A stretch of 64,000 nt of DNA from Chrysogorgia sp. JL179-B06 (taxonomy: Eukaryota; Cnidaria; Anthozoa; Scleralcyonacea; Chrysogorgiidae). The DNA lies in NCBI GenBank assembly GCA_035772405.1, contig JAYKKM010000044.1:1332001-1396000 (forward strand), in the 5' to 3' direction. Positions 1 through 11,675 of the stretch are shown here, piece by piece. Position numbers and translations under genes: made by a program. Position 1 is the first letter of the stretch; each line of letters opens with the position of its first letter. The notes under the pieces are model-generated. The model worked only from the letters and a program-made list of their open reading frames with translations. It was not told the DNA's origin and ran no database searches.

Positions 1-121
1 TTGTAGTCTTGTGAAAGACTATTGTTGAACTGACGTTTGGACGGCCTCAATGGCGGTCATCTTCAGAGTCAAGTAAAGCGTGTTTGTCAGGTTTGCCTAT
101 ATATACGTCTGGTTCATTACG

Positions 122-258
122 CGTCATCGTTTGTTTGTGTCATAATTAGTGTGAGTGGGTGTTGCGTCATGCGTTAAGCGTGGGCCAATATTATTCGTCA
201 TCGGTTGTTTGTGTCATAATCAATGTGAGTGGGTGTTGCGTTAAGCGTGGGTGTTGCG
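122..258. repeat. Tandem duplication, period about 74 bp
   Basis: Two adjacent copies begin with CGTCATCG near 122 and 196 and share the GTGAGTGGGTGTTGCG core. The second copy is shorter and ends in a further GTGTTGCG reiteration. No coding signal is apparent in 1-776; the open frames there are short and of low complexity. Confidence 0.75.
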
Positions 259-776
259 TGCGAAGAAGTCTTTTGTATGGTGTACTCAACATCGTGTTTT
301 GTTTGTATGTGGTGTTCAGCTATGTGATTAGTCTTGTCCCCGTTTCTAGTAGCTCGTTTGTGTTCAGCTAGTCTGCTTTTTAGGTTTCTGCAGGTTTCAC
401 CAATATAATTAAGTGTCCAAGGTGCAGTTGTGGCTGTGAATCGCTGACCATTTAACAGTTTGAAGGCTCACCTTGATGAATAAATCAGGGTCAGAAGTAT
501 CGCGGAGGAAGATTTTTATAATACAGTATGAATTTGGCCAACTTTCGATTTGATTTTCTCTCAAAAATATACAGGCTCGTTTGAAAACTAGCAATCTCGG
601 GTTTTTCCGCAAAAAAACAACAAACGAAAATACGCCATTTTACTTGAAAACTGCTTTCTTCTCAAAACATAACAAGTCTGCATAGAATGGTAAAAAAAAA
701 AACTCTTTTATTTACACATATTCCTTACATCAATCCAAAAAAGTTAACATCGATTTTGTTGGTCATGATAGTGTTT

Positions 777-782
777 TTTATT
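777..782 (-). promoter_or_regulatory. Candidate poly(A) signal of the opsin gene
   Basis: AATAAA on the minus strand lies about 130 nt past the opsin stop codon, just beyond the tandem array that forms most of the presumed 3' UTR. It is the nearest canonical hexamer downstream. Transcript ends are not visible, so this is inference. Confidence 0.4.
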
Positions 783-917
783 CACTATAGTATAGAATAT
801 ATTCACTATAGTATAGAATATATTCACTATAGTATAATAGTATAGAATATATTCACTATAGTATAATAGTATAGAATACATTCACTATAGTATAATAGTA
901 TATTATTCACTATAGTT
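781..917. repeat. Minisatellite abutting the opsin stop codon
   Basis: About five units built on TTCACTATAGTATA with 21- and 31-bp spacings run up to and over the stop codon of the opsin gene. The array would be transcribed as its 3' UTR. Confidence 0.8.
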
Positions 918-1830
918 GATCAACCACGGATCGAAACGTTTCAGTGGCTTTCACACGAAGAGAACGATCAGAGAAGAAATATATCAACGGATTACAAATT
1001 ACAAACAGCTTGGAACACAACGCGGGGAACTCATGATAAGACACAGAAAGTTCGACACCACCTATCTTGAGAATGAAAACTATAACATAAGGTGTCCAGG
1101 CGAACAGAAATCCAGTTATGACAGCTAGAAGTAGCTTCGCTGTTCGAACTTCAGCGGCGTAGCAGGCTATCGTTGCCTTGGCCTGTGCATTCCAGATTTC
1201 ACGCGCGCTCAGATGCAAGGCTCTGACCGTGAGGTAGATTTTGATGTAAGAGACCACAGTGACAACCATGGGAACAATGAAGAAAGCGACAAGAAGCAAG
1301 AGGGTGTATGAGTTGCGAGAGTCTGGGAGGAGAGAACAACGAAATCCATAATAGTCTTCGGTAGTGTATTCAGCCCAGTCCAGTTGCAGAAGACGAAGGC
1401 AACTTGTGACGAAGGCCACAGCCCAACAGCCGACGATGGCCAGGGAAGCTCGAGTTTTATCCGTCTTCTTTAACTCGGGTAGATTGGTCAGGGTGCTGTG
1501 GCGATCGATAGCCATAACCATCAGTTGAAGCATGGACGCGAGACTAACACAGGTTGTCATAAATTCGTAGTATACACACCCAACGAGACCTGTCGTCCAT
1601 TTTCTGGAAACAGTGGACGCGAATGCAAGAGGAATGACCAACAACGAGAGGACTAAATTTCCAACTGCCAAACTAAGAAGAAAGGCATGTTTCGGTTTTC
1701 GTAATAATGCTTCTTTCTGTTTCCAATAAGTGACCACGATAAGCACGTTGAGAAAGCTGCCAAATGCGATGATTATAGCGAAAAATATTGATATTAAAAT
1801 TGCCTGATCGTTTGAAATTGTTTGCTGCAT
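910..1830 (-). CDS. Opsin, class A GPCR, single exon
   Basis: A 306-residue seven-helix receptor that should bind retinal and signal through a G protein in the plasma membrane. Seen: N28 in TM1; cysteines C85 and C165 for the TM3-ECL2 disulfide; DRH at 109-111; AWTP at 244-247 in TM6; K274 exactly six residues before N280 of NPLIY (280-284), the spacing of the Schiff-base lysine (K296 in bovine rhodopsin). ECL2 has acidic E158 and D159 near the site-181 counterion, while the site-113 position is tyrosine (Y88), as in many non-vertebrate opsins. Odd points: the TM2 aspartate (2.50) is asparagine (N58), the post-NPxxY tripeptide is DRS rather than NKQ or HPK, the extracellular N-terminus is only about 8 residues, and the cytoplasmic tail is very short. 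Intronless opsins are common among cnidarian types. An upstream N-terminal exon cannot be excluded. Confidence 0.85.
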   Translation of the reverse strand: MQQTISNDQAILISIFFAIIIAFGSFLNVLIVVTYWKQKEALLRKPKHAFLLSLAVGNLVLSLLVIPLAFASTVSRKWTTGLVGCVYYEFMTTCVSLASMLQLMVMAIDRHSTLTNLPELKKTDKTRASLAIVGCWAVAFVTSCLRLLQLDWAEYTTEDYYGFRCSLLPDSRNSYTLLLLVAFFIVPMVVTVVSYIKIYLTVRALHLSAREIWNAQAKATIACYAAEVRTAKLLLAVITGFLFAWTPYVIVFILKIGGVELSVSYHEFPALCSKLFVICNPLIYFFSDRSLRVKATETFRSVVDQL

Positions 1831-1864
1831 GACCGACTTTGGCGCGTGCCTTTTCAGTCGACAA

Positions 1865-3070
1865 CGAACCTAGCAGCTTTGCTGTAATTGAACCTTTAAT
1901 GAAAAGCTTTAAGCGACTTCGCTCCAGCTGCTTTCCGACTTAATGGTTTGCCGCGGTAGTTGCTGATTGGCAAGTCCTACCTCGAAAGAGAAACTACCAC
2001 TTGAGAACTCTTAGCCCAAAACCTTTCGTATGTATAAACAAGTCTCTCACCCTTTCCTTTTTTTATCCATATGTATTTTATTTATTAGCTTTGCTATAAT
2101 TTACAAGATTTTATAAATGGTTGGATAACCGCTACAGCTAACGCCTGTCACTACATGCGTAAAACTAGTGACAATATAATCGATTTATAAAATCCTGCGC
2201 TATCTCTTATACATGCATATACACTTTTCCAGGTGCGCAGGTCGCCTACATCGTAAGTATATTTGCAATTCTAATTTATGAGATAGTAATGACATAGTGA
2301 TTTCTTATAATTATAGTTACGGATTAATATGTTTTGATGTTAAATGTGACTTGTAGCTTGGGTATTTAAATTTATAAAATAACAAATTAAAAACGCACGC
2401 GCTGATTGGCTGAAAGCCGTGTTTCTATAACTCGATGGAAAACATGGATTTTTCCCGCCATTTTTATAAAATGGACTGTAAGACGAACCTTTGCTCACAA
2501 ACAGCTAAAATATCAGTGACAGCCAACACGAAGAAAAACGAGAAGATTGGATGCTTTTCTTCACAGTTAAGAGCGTTTATGTTGGCATTTGAGCAACCGA
2601 CGACGCTGTCTAGCGTGAGTAAGGAGAATGTATATTTTCATCATTTTAATAAAAGAGTCTTATTACTTATTTCCTCAGTGTTATTTTATAAAAGAAATAG
2701 AAAACATATAAAAAAAAAGAAATAGAAAAAATAGAAACGCATTTTTGCCCCAAAAATCAAGAGCCGAATATCGATTTTTATAGGTCGTATTCAATACACG
2801 AGTTCCTTCATGAGCCATACAAAATAAGACAAATTGACAATAGTACTATACGGTAAATATTATTAAATCAACAGGAAATATTCTCAAGAATTACAGATCA
2901 CAAAGATATTGTGTGTAGCTTTGAAGAAATCAAACAGAAACAGGGCAGCAACACAAAGATAAAATGGATCTGGAAAACGACATCACCTCGGATTTCGATT
3001 CCTCTAAATTGTCGATGTACTTGTGAGACACGATTTGTGTCACTAATTTAGCGGGGATAGGGGAACGACC
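1865..3070. other. Opsin upstream intergenic region, no gene seen
   Basis: AT-rich sequence with no convincing exon. An open frame at 2435-2725 starts in a CGCTGATTGGCTG motif followed by a TTTCCCGCCA-type stretch; a related arrangement recurs near 27.6-27.7 kb, so it looks like repeat sequence rather than a gene. Confidence 0.4.
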
Positions 3071-3075
3071 AGGAC

Positions 3076-3260
3076 GATAATAATAATAATAATAATAATA
3101 AAGACGTATTAGGAGCATTATACAATAGTCTCAATGCTCTTACAACAATATATATATTCTTAAAAGTTATTTTTAAAACAATTACAGTTTCATTATAAGA
3201 TAAAGCCTACTACATATATTAACACTATGAACAATATTAACGATACAGTGGCTTATCCGC
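3076..3260 (-). mobile_element. 3'-end fragment of a LINE with trinucleotide tail
   Basis: An (AAT)n tract at about 3080-3101 is followed by TACAATAGTCTCAATGCT, which resembles the sequence beside the (AAT)n tail of the minus-strand LINE at 36.64 kb (TACAATAGAGC and TAGTCTCGATGCT). Only the terminal untranslated part is present. Confidence 0.35.
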
Positions 3261-3682
3261 CCCGGACAATGTTCCGTTGTCAATATTAACGGAACCCTTA
3301 TTCGCGTCAGACTGACCCATGTTCTGTAGTAAACCACCCTCTGTCCGAGCGTTTGCACCGTTAGATGCGATTGCGAGAAACCTCGGGGCAAACAGCCTAC
3401 CTGAATGTCAAATGTGCGCCACGAGTTACTGTTGTACTGTGTTTTGTCGCGAATGCTCAAGAACCTTGTTGCGCAACTTGGGATGAGACTGAAGATGGTG
3501 GCGCACTAACAGATGAACGCTTTACTACCAGCAATCAGAGAAACGAGTCTCTGACTTTTACCAAATGCGTCAAATATTCGCTCCATTGACTTATGTCTTA
3601 AACGAATGATCGCTCTGCTAGGGTAACCTGGTCGGGCTACCCTAAAGGTATAGGGTTTCCCTAGTACTTGTTGGATCACAAT

Positions 3683-4158
3683 AGACGAGTTTCAGGGTCA
3701 TGTGCAGTAGCAATTTTATTTCAAATTTTCATATGAGGTAAAAACAACTGTTTTAGCTAGAAAGATCATATTAAAAATAGTAAAAGTGCAAAGTTTGAAA
3801 CTAATCGGGCAAATAGTGCGAAAGCTACACACTTTGGAAGTTTTGCTCTTCACTATGGATTTAATAGGGATTTTGGCTTGGCGTGCAACGCCCGCCCGAC
3901 TAATAAATACTAATAAAAACGACTAATAAAAACTAATAAAAACGACTAATAAAAACGCCCGCACGACTAATAAATCCCTTTTGAAATGGCCAACTTTCTG
4001 CTTGTGTAACTTCTTCCTTTTTTACACAATTCCTTTCAAACTTTGCACTTCTACTATTTTCAATATGCTCTTTCCAGCTGAAACAGTTGTTTTTACCTAC
4101 GATGAAAATTTGAATATTTGTTGCTACTGCGCATGATCGTGAAAGTCGTCTATACCGA
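3683..4158. mobile_element. Foldback MITE, copy 1
   Basis: Inverted ends: AGACGAGTTTCAGGGTCATG at the left and a complementary end finishing in GTCGTCTAT at the right. The core has inverted copies of the AAAACAACTGTTTTAGCTAG region, plus a short direct array of ACTAATAAAAACG at 3898-3955. A second copy lies at 62333-62720. Confidence 0.7.
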
Positions 4159-4644
4159 CTAGGTCCTAAAAATATAGGACCTATCCACCATTTTAAAACA
4201 GAACGCGTTTTCGCCACTCCCTTTACGGTTTGCAAGGGAACACGGTATAGCTCGCGTACGAAATCCGGGCAGGTACTTCATGTATGCCTAAAGCTGGTTA
4301 CTTCATGTAAGCCTGTCCCCAACACAACTTACTAATCCTAACCAAAATTTTGTGCCGAGACACAAAAATCGGCATACATGAAGTAGTCCCAGAAATCCGA
4401 CATTGGTTTCTTAGATTCTATTGTTTTATTGTTTTAATCAACCAATCACAAAATTTGTTCGTATAGGTGGCGACCAGTCAAACCGAATGCAAACTCCATC
4501 GTTCGAATGCAAAATTTGCCCGAATGGAAAACCCGTCCGAATGGAAAAACCGCCAAATGGAGTACTTGTTCGCATAAACGTTACGCGAGTAAAAGTTACT
4601 TCGACAGAATACAAAACTCCTTCAGAGGTGACCGTGAGGTACTA

Positions 4645-4867
4645 GGTCTGAGTCGTCTTCTGGACGATCTTTTTTAGTATCCGCGAGAGGTTGAACGAAA
4701 TGAGAGATTGTTACGATCGAACATGCCTGTATGTTGAAATACATCATGGAACTGCTAATCCCAAAACAACTTAGATCCTAACCCTAACCCCCTGCCTAAT
4801 GGTTTTCTAATACTAACCTTAATACTAATAAAAGGATCGTCCAGAAGGCGACTCAGAGTCTCAGACC
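4645..4867. mobile_element. Short MITE with about 30-bp terminal inverted repeats
   Basis: Begins GGTCTGAGTCGTCTTCTGG and ends with its imperfect reverse complement. The inside contains the AACTGCTAATCCCAAAAC stretch and CCTAACCC-type runs that recur in the minisatellite and hairpin at 22.9-23.1 kb, so the two are related repeats. Confidence 0.65.
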
Positions 4868-5035
4868 ACCATCTAGCCGTCATTATTTCTGGCCGGGGTG
4901 GGCCATATGTACTTCTAGTACGTATTCCATATAAGGAAGTGACCGACGAGCAAATAGAAGATACAAGGCATTAACGAACAAATACATGGCACTCGTACCA
5001 GCCAACTGGATGTGGGATTGTTAACACGTTACGAT

Positions 5036-5395
5036 ATGTTCGATTATCCGCTCTTTTTAAGAAAACTACGTTCGCTAGCAGGATAAGCTGCACGCATATT
5101 GTAAACAGATAATTTATCTTTGTTTTAATATATATTGTAGCCTTGGGAGTTGATTATTTCTCAAGAAAACGTTCGTCGAAGACAGCCGTGTTTTTGTTTA
5201 CAAGATGGTATCCGTGTTAGGAAAATTATATTTTGGCATGTTCGATTATCCGCGCTTTTAAAGAGAACTAAGTTAGCTACCGGGATAAAGCCGTACGTAT
5301 GTTGTAAATAGATCATTTAACTTTCCTTTGATATATTCTATAGCTTTGGGGGTGGTTTATTTGGCTCAAGAAAACGTTTGCCAAAGGGTTAGGAC
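5036..5395. repeat. Tandem duplicate of a dispersed repeat
   Basis: Two diverged copies of about 150 bp start at GTTCGATTATCCGC near 5038 and 5239 and end near AAGAAAACGTT. A third copy is inverted at about 54240-54400. No coding content. Confidence 0.6.
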
Positions 5396-5921
5396 CTTTG
5401 TTGTTTTGGGGTCGGTTGCAATCCAATCTCGTTCAGAGCCTCCGCCGCGCCACGCAAACGGAGGCTCTGCCAGAGGGCCGGAAAACAGGGCGTCGATTGA
5501 ACAGAGCATGCGCCAGTAATAGACCGAGCGTAGTTTCTGGGACGTGAGAACTATCTGTGCTATATTAAAATATCGAGTTCTTCGGCAAGAATCTTCCCTA
5601 AACACGTTAATAACTCTCGAGGATCTATTCAGAGGTGAAAAAAGTTGTTGTCTGGTGTTTAAATTAGCAACCAATTGGGATTTGGGACAGAAAAGAATAT
5701 GATTTTAGAATTTATGTAACTCGCGGCAATGAAATCAAAAAGGTATTAATAAATACACAAAGAAATGTTTATCGAGGTGTTGGCTGATTGTTGAAACTTC
5801 AAACAATAAAAGACTTGACAGCACAACAATTAACGGTAACATATTTTTATAAACGACCAAGACACACCTGACGCTATATACAAGTTTACGCGGCGTTCGA
5901 GAGACGACCCGACCCCCTGAG

Positions 5922-5948
5922 GGGTGATGATGATGATGATGATGATGA
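5922..5948. repeat. (GAT)n microsatellite
   Basis: About eight TGA/GAT triplets in a row. Confidence 0.85.
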
Positions 5949-6130
5949 AAGTGACCTATACTCGCAAAGTGACCATTACTCTCATATTCATTGTTACTAT
6001 GGTATTTCTATTTTATGACTTAGGGGGGGACTGGGTTTTCAGTATATAGGTGGTATAAGTTACTCAGTTATTTCAAGATTCCCTTTGAACAACACTGAAC
6101 TAAAGTAAAGTATTAACGCATGGCGAATTT

Positions 6131-6190
6131 TATAGCCGAAAAACTTCGGCCACATATCGCTGTACTACAGCTCATCAGTGTAGCTTACAA
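6131..6190 (-). ncRNA. Hammerhead-ribozyme-like motif, core mutated
   Basis: On the minus strand CTGATGA (6178-6172) is followed directly by a perfect 5-bp stem GCTGT-AGT-ACAGC (6171-6159) and then GATAT, where an active type I hammerhead has GAAAC. The geometry matches hammerhead stem II; the single A-to-T change in the invariant GAAA suggests a decayed copy. Such motifs occur in Penelope-like elements and metazoan retrozymes. No reverse transcriptase is adjacent. Confidence 0.45.
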
Positions 6191-6305
6191 CAATCTGGAT
6201 GAGTCTGGCTCGATACTTATATTGGGATAGCACCGGCGATCTGAACATCCAGATACGGCGTGAAGTGCGCATGGGGCCAGAGTGCTCAAACTGCCACAAG
6301 GGTAT

Positions 6306-6507
<202 letters not shown>

Positions 6508-6576
6508 GTTGTAGGTTTTGGTCTACGAAATGCAAAGAGTGCTCAACAAACATATAGTTAGAGCAAATAATAGATT

Positions 6577-7076
<500 letters not shown>

Positions 7077-7141
7077 TAAATATATCTCGCTCTACCGTCA
7101 AGGTATTGAGCACTCTATAGTCTATTGTAAACCACTTATTC

Positions 7142-7181
<40 letters not shown>

Positions 7182-7458
7182 ATGTACATGCATGTATATA
7201 TAAACCTTTCAGAAGTTACGATGATAAAAATATGGTAGATGAGAAATTCAAATAGCTATTACAAACCTAAAGATACAGGCGGTTTATATTTTAATACGTT
7301 TTTAAACAGTTAAGACTAATTGCAAAACAGTCGCTACATCTAAACCGAAAAACAGCAAACCGTTGAGTAAAAACAAAAAGAGCGCGAAGGCTAAATTCTC
7401 TCTCCTGTTCGTCTGTTCGTTGGAAATTACATAGAATCTTCGTCACTCGAACGGCGGC

Positions 7459-7899
7459 TCAGCCCGACATGACAAACTTACTGAATTCCTCGTAATTTAC
7501 AAGTCCTTCAGCGTCTTCTTTGCCGGCGAGTAGCTCGTCAACATCGGCGTCTACCATGCAATCGCCGAGCGTCGTAAGGACATGGCGGATCTCCGCATTA
7601 CCCACGAACCCGTTGCCTTCGCGGTCGAAACACTTCCAGCCTTCCATGAAGCCGGCCAACGAACCGGGGTTGCCTTTCTTCGTGCACTCCTCGTGAATAC
7701 TCAGGTATTCCTCGAAATTGATCATCTTTCCCGTGCCCGCTTCCTCGATGAACTTGTTGATGTCCTCACCCAACGGGTTCTCGCCGCAAGACCTCATCAC
7801 GTCGCCAACACAATCGACAACGACTTTCTCGTCACCTTTCTTGTCGAACATCAAGTAGGTTTCCTTGATTTCCGAAACGGTTTCGTCGCTAAGAGACAT
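7459..7899 (-). CDS. Myosin essential light chain, intronless
   Basis: A 146-residue EF-hand protein that should bind the first IQ motif of a myosin heavy-chain neck. Seen: a degenerate N-terminal EF loop (DKKGDEK, 19-25), the linker, then the family hallmark FDREGNGFV at 91-99 followed by EIRHVLTTLG (103-112), and a C-terminal EF hand ending in NYEEFSKFVMSG (135-146), the usual essential-light-chain terminus. Length fits animal MYL1/MYL6-type chains (about 150). The EF3 loop keeps acidic or polar residues at positions 1, 3, 5 and 12, so it could still bind a cation; in many relatives these loops are inactive. The whole frame is in one exon, whereas most animal homologues have introns, so a retrocopy or lineage-specific intron loss is possible. 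No poly(A) tract marks its 3' side. Confidence 0.9.
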   Translation of the reverse strand: MSLSDETVSEIKETYLMFDKKGDEKVVVDCVGDVMRSCGENPLGEDINKFIEEAGTGKMINFEEYLSIHEECTKKGNPGSLAGFMEGWKCFDREGNGFVGNAEIRHVLTTLGDCMVDADVDELLAGKEDAEGLVNYEEFSKFVMSG

Positions 7900-10295
7900 G
7901 TTTGTGGAAGGCTCGCTGATCTCCGAGTGCTTCTTCTTCTAGCGAATGTGGGAGCTGTTCTCTCTACAGAACCGCAATAGCTTCTGCGATGACGCCCCGA
8001 ATTAATTGTGATCACGCGGCCGCACCGCAATAATGATAATTTGCATGACAACTTAACATGAACTCCTGCCGACTTTACAAAACGCGCAGCTGTGCAGCAA
8101 AAAACGGATTCAAAGCCCTGCAAAAACGAAGAAACGATGACTTCACGTTTCATATCGGTTAACACCATCTTTGCTTCTGCTTCTATCGAATGGCATGGAA
8201 TTGTTTTGCGAATGTCGTCGAGAAACACGAGTTTTGTTCCACAGTACGAGCTAAGGATTGACTGAGCCGGGAAAATTATCAATTGACGATTAGTGTATTA
8301 GCTCTGCGGGATGTATTTGTTATCGCTCAGTTGTTGTAGCTTCGTCGAGATAAAAACATAAAAATCTGGAGCTAAAATCTGCCGCAAAACAAGCTTTTCC
8401 GAAGAGATCAGCACATCACGTTTTCATTTCGGTAACATTGAAAAGACTTTCGAGAAGTAGGCTAATGCTACTATTCGGTTTCTTAGGTTTTCAGCGATCA
8501 TGCATACACTGTATGATCTGCATTGCAAGTTCAACACAAATCAAAACAAACATTTCACTCCCCTATCAAATGACACCGCTCGCGTTGCCTCTTTTTGTCT
8601 GATGTCACTTTCGTAGACTCGCACACACACTCTGCCACGGAAAGCGTGTTTTCTGATCGTATTTTGGCGTGTGCCGTTGCACTTGGCACTTCAAGTCTTC
8701 AGCATCGGAAAAAGCTTGACTATTTCGACATCAGATGAAGCTGGACGCATCGCAGGCAGACAGATATATCCCCACGCGATGAATTCGATCAACTTTATCT
8801 ATATAAGGAGAAGCTGAAATTTTCAAGCTTTCACATATTCACAATTGCCTCGATGTTTTTTTTAATTCATTTAAAATCATTCGTCAGTTTCTACACCACG
8901 AGTGAAATGTAAAGTGAAATAAAGTAAGTAATAAAATAAGCCAGATGGTAAAATTGAATGCTTTCGTAACAAATGTAAAGGCGTAATATATATTCAACAA
9001 TTCGCTGAGAACATCTGCAGGTCGTATCTAGTTAAAGTGCCCCTAACCCCAATTTTTTTTTCCGTTTAGAATAAAAGCACTCCTAAAATTAGGAAGGATG
9101 TTCTTTTAAATTTTGGCGATGGCTGTTTTTGTTCTTATGTTGTTCCAGTTTTTGTAATACGCAAATAAGGCATGTGCTGACGTAAGATAAGGAAAGCAGA
9201 ATTGTCGAAGATCTATTTTCAAGTATATATCTTCAAAACCATTCATAAAACTTTCTCCAAACTTTGCATGTATTTACAGACAAATAAACTAAAAAAGACA
9301 GTTCAAGTTATGTAGTCGTCGTGGTGACCGATTAGTTTCCAGACCTCTTAATTTAAAAAACAAAACTATTTGTTTTCTATGAACTATGTTATTGTGAATA
9401 GATGTTGAGAATGGTTACAACACAAGGGGATCAACAAGGTTGGGGCAGACATCTGCAAGGGTTACCGACAAAAACCCCGCCGACAAAGTCCCCACCGACA
9501 AAATCCCCAACGACAATATCCCCGGCGACAAAAAACCCAAATTACGGAATTCAGACAAAAAACCCACATTTTAATCCTGAGTGAAATATAAAAACCTGAG
9601 AAAAGGTTTTTTTAATAGCACGATTTGCTCGCAGTTCCTGTTACGATTTCAATGAGCGATGACTCACAAAAGCGTTCCGCATAAACAAAAGAACAATACA
9701 CGTGGGCCACTGACAAAAGCAATCCATAACAAAAGCAGAATGCTTGGATGACTCCCAAAAGCATTTCGTAAAGTCACATGAACAGTAACTTTTCATAATA
9801 CTTTTCTTTACTTTTCTTTATTTAAACAGTATTTCCACTTTTTCTATACCATTATATTGTGTTAAAAAGTTTGTTCTGATAATTAAAAAAATTGATAAAC
9901 AGAAATGTGGGTTTTTAAATATGTTATTAAAAAATGTTAAAAATATAACAATAAAAAGCTTTTTTCTGATTGTCTAAAATCTGTGTTTTTATTGCTGCCG
10001 TACGTAGGCAGCACACTAATCTTGCCTTAGTTTCTGTGTCTCGTGCCCAGACCTCTTCGCGGAACTATGTATAGTCAACGAAATCTCGACTTGTGTAAAT
10101 GCCGTCGATGCGAAAATCGCCGGATGCGGAAAGTATCCGAATCAAATGTTCGGAACTCGCCAACGGCAACGTGTTCTGCTTTAGTGCTGAACCTTTCTGA
10201 TCAATTTGTAAATAATTAAAAATAGTAAAATCAGTTAATCAATTGGCCACAATTGAACTGATTTTCAATTTAAAAATGAACCCGAAGATCTGATT
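7900..10295. other. Intergenic region, repeats only
   Basis: Nothing gene-like is supported. A CpG-containing stretch just upstream of the light chain (about 7900-8300) may hold its promoter. A short array of ACAAA-TCCCC-type units lies at 9464-9535. A segment at about 9385-9465 (GTTGAGAATGGTTAC) recurs at 56763-56850, and one at 9995-10090 recurs at about 53585-53690. Confidence 0.5.
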
Positions 10296-10537
10296 CTACT
10301 CGTCAGGTGGCACAGTTATACTAACCCGGTGCCAAGCAGTCGACAACACACCGCGCAGATTCCATATCGGTGCAACGCTATCAGGTTGACAGTTATAAGA
10401 GGAGTCGACAGCCTTGCAGCATACCTCGATATTCTCCCTGTCATTCACCTCAACAGTTGTCTCCCAGAGAGTCCAACCCCAGTTCTTTTCTGCTGGCTGG
10501 TCAGACTTCTTCAGATCTGCTACTCGCCACGTCTTAC
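10296..10537 (-). CDS. SUOX: Sulfite oxidase, terminal exon (2 of 2)
   Basis: Encodes the last 79 residues plus the stop. The acceptor is ATTGCAG before GTAAGACG (exon begins at 10537). The split glycine codon (G from exon 1, GT here) joins STDGG to KTWRVADL, the expected sulfite-oxidase sequence. It contains CKAVDSSYN and WNLRGVLSTAWHR, signature stretches of the C-terminal dimerisation domain. Exons 1 and 2 together give 1644 nt, exactly 548 codons with the stop. Confidence 0.93.
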
Positions 10538-11521
10538 CTGCAATGGTAGAAATCAAAATAGGGTAAGGTTAACTTTATTTAAAATCATATGCACGCTAGC
10601 CCCGTCAACTACAAGCTGGTTTCCACCAAGCCTGGATATTAGCGTCCGGTCATCGACATTGTCCGGTACAAATTTGTCATTTACAAGGTTTTGACAGTCA
10701 CAAATTTGATTGTGTCGGTCATTTTGTCCGGAACGTTTTTCGGTAAAATTTACTTCCAATTTCATGGCAGAATAAATTATTATTTGTTTTGAATCGATCA
10801 CTTTCGTTTGTATATCGAACCCCCTCGTTCAGACCGTGTTTCGCGTCCACATGAACTTCATTTAGTTGAGCACACGTGCTTCTGAAATACTGGCGCAATC
10901 ATGTCCCGTTTTGACGGCCATCTTGATTGTTTGCAATCACTCGATTTGGAGTCTGATAGTGATGACCAAGTGTTCTTAGACTTGACCACTGACAATGACT
11001 TCAATGAGAAACATTTATCCAAGTCCAACGACTCTAATTCAGATACTGACATATTGGTAATTTAGTGTAAACAGTGACAATACTGATAATAGTACTCAAT
11101 ACTCATAGTAGTTTTGCAGGTTTCCTACCTGATGGTTTATTATAAGGATTTATTTAATTTTAAACTGATCAAAGAGACATTAGAGAATAGAAACACGTAA
11201 ATACGTAATGGTTCCATAAGTTAATTGTTGTTACCAGTAACACTTGTTAACACTTGCTAGTACATAACTGGGCTCTTGTACATGACTGGGCTCTCTGCGA
11301 TAAGGCAATTGGCCCTCCCCCCGCACCCCCCTGTAAATCCATCACTGATTTGTTCAAATATACAGTCGACTCCCGAACCTCGCGCTAACTCGAAGCTAAA
11401 TCGATTTCCTCTGTGTGAATAGAAATACACAGTAAACACCGTTTTTTCCTTATTTTCGGTCATTTGTTCTCAACTCCCGGTCACCAATACCATGCTCACA
11501 ACCAGGGCGCTTATATATATC

Positions 11522-11675
11522 AGCTTTATAACTAGTCTATCTTTATAAGACAAATTAGGTTTACCGTCTACCACGATCACCGTGTGCAGTTGTGAAGCGC
11601 CCTGCTCACAACTGCACACGCTGATCGTGGTAGACGGTAGACCTAATTTGTCATATAAAGATAGACTTATAAAGC
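11522..11675. mobile_element. Short foldback element in the SUOX intron
   Basis: Arms of roughly 70 bp (about 11522-11596 and 11607-11675) carry AGCTTTATAA and CTACCACGATCA with their reverse complements around a short centre. A GGGCGC motif sits near both the left flank and the centre. No coding capacity. Confidence 0.75.

Noticed and set aside
5430..5520. GC-rich inverted repeat as a transcription terminator
   Set aside because: Bacterial-type terminators are not expected in animal DNA and no gene ends here.
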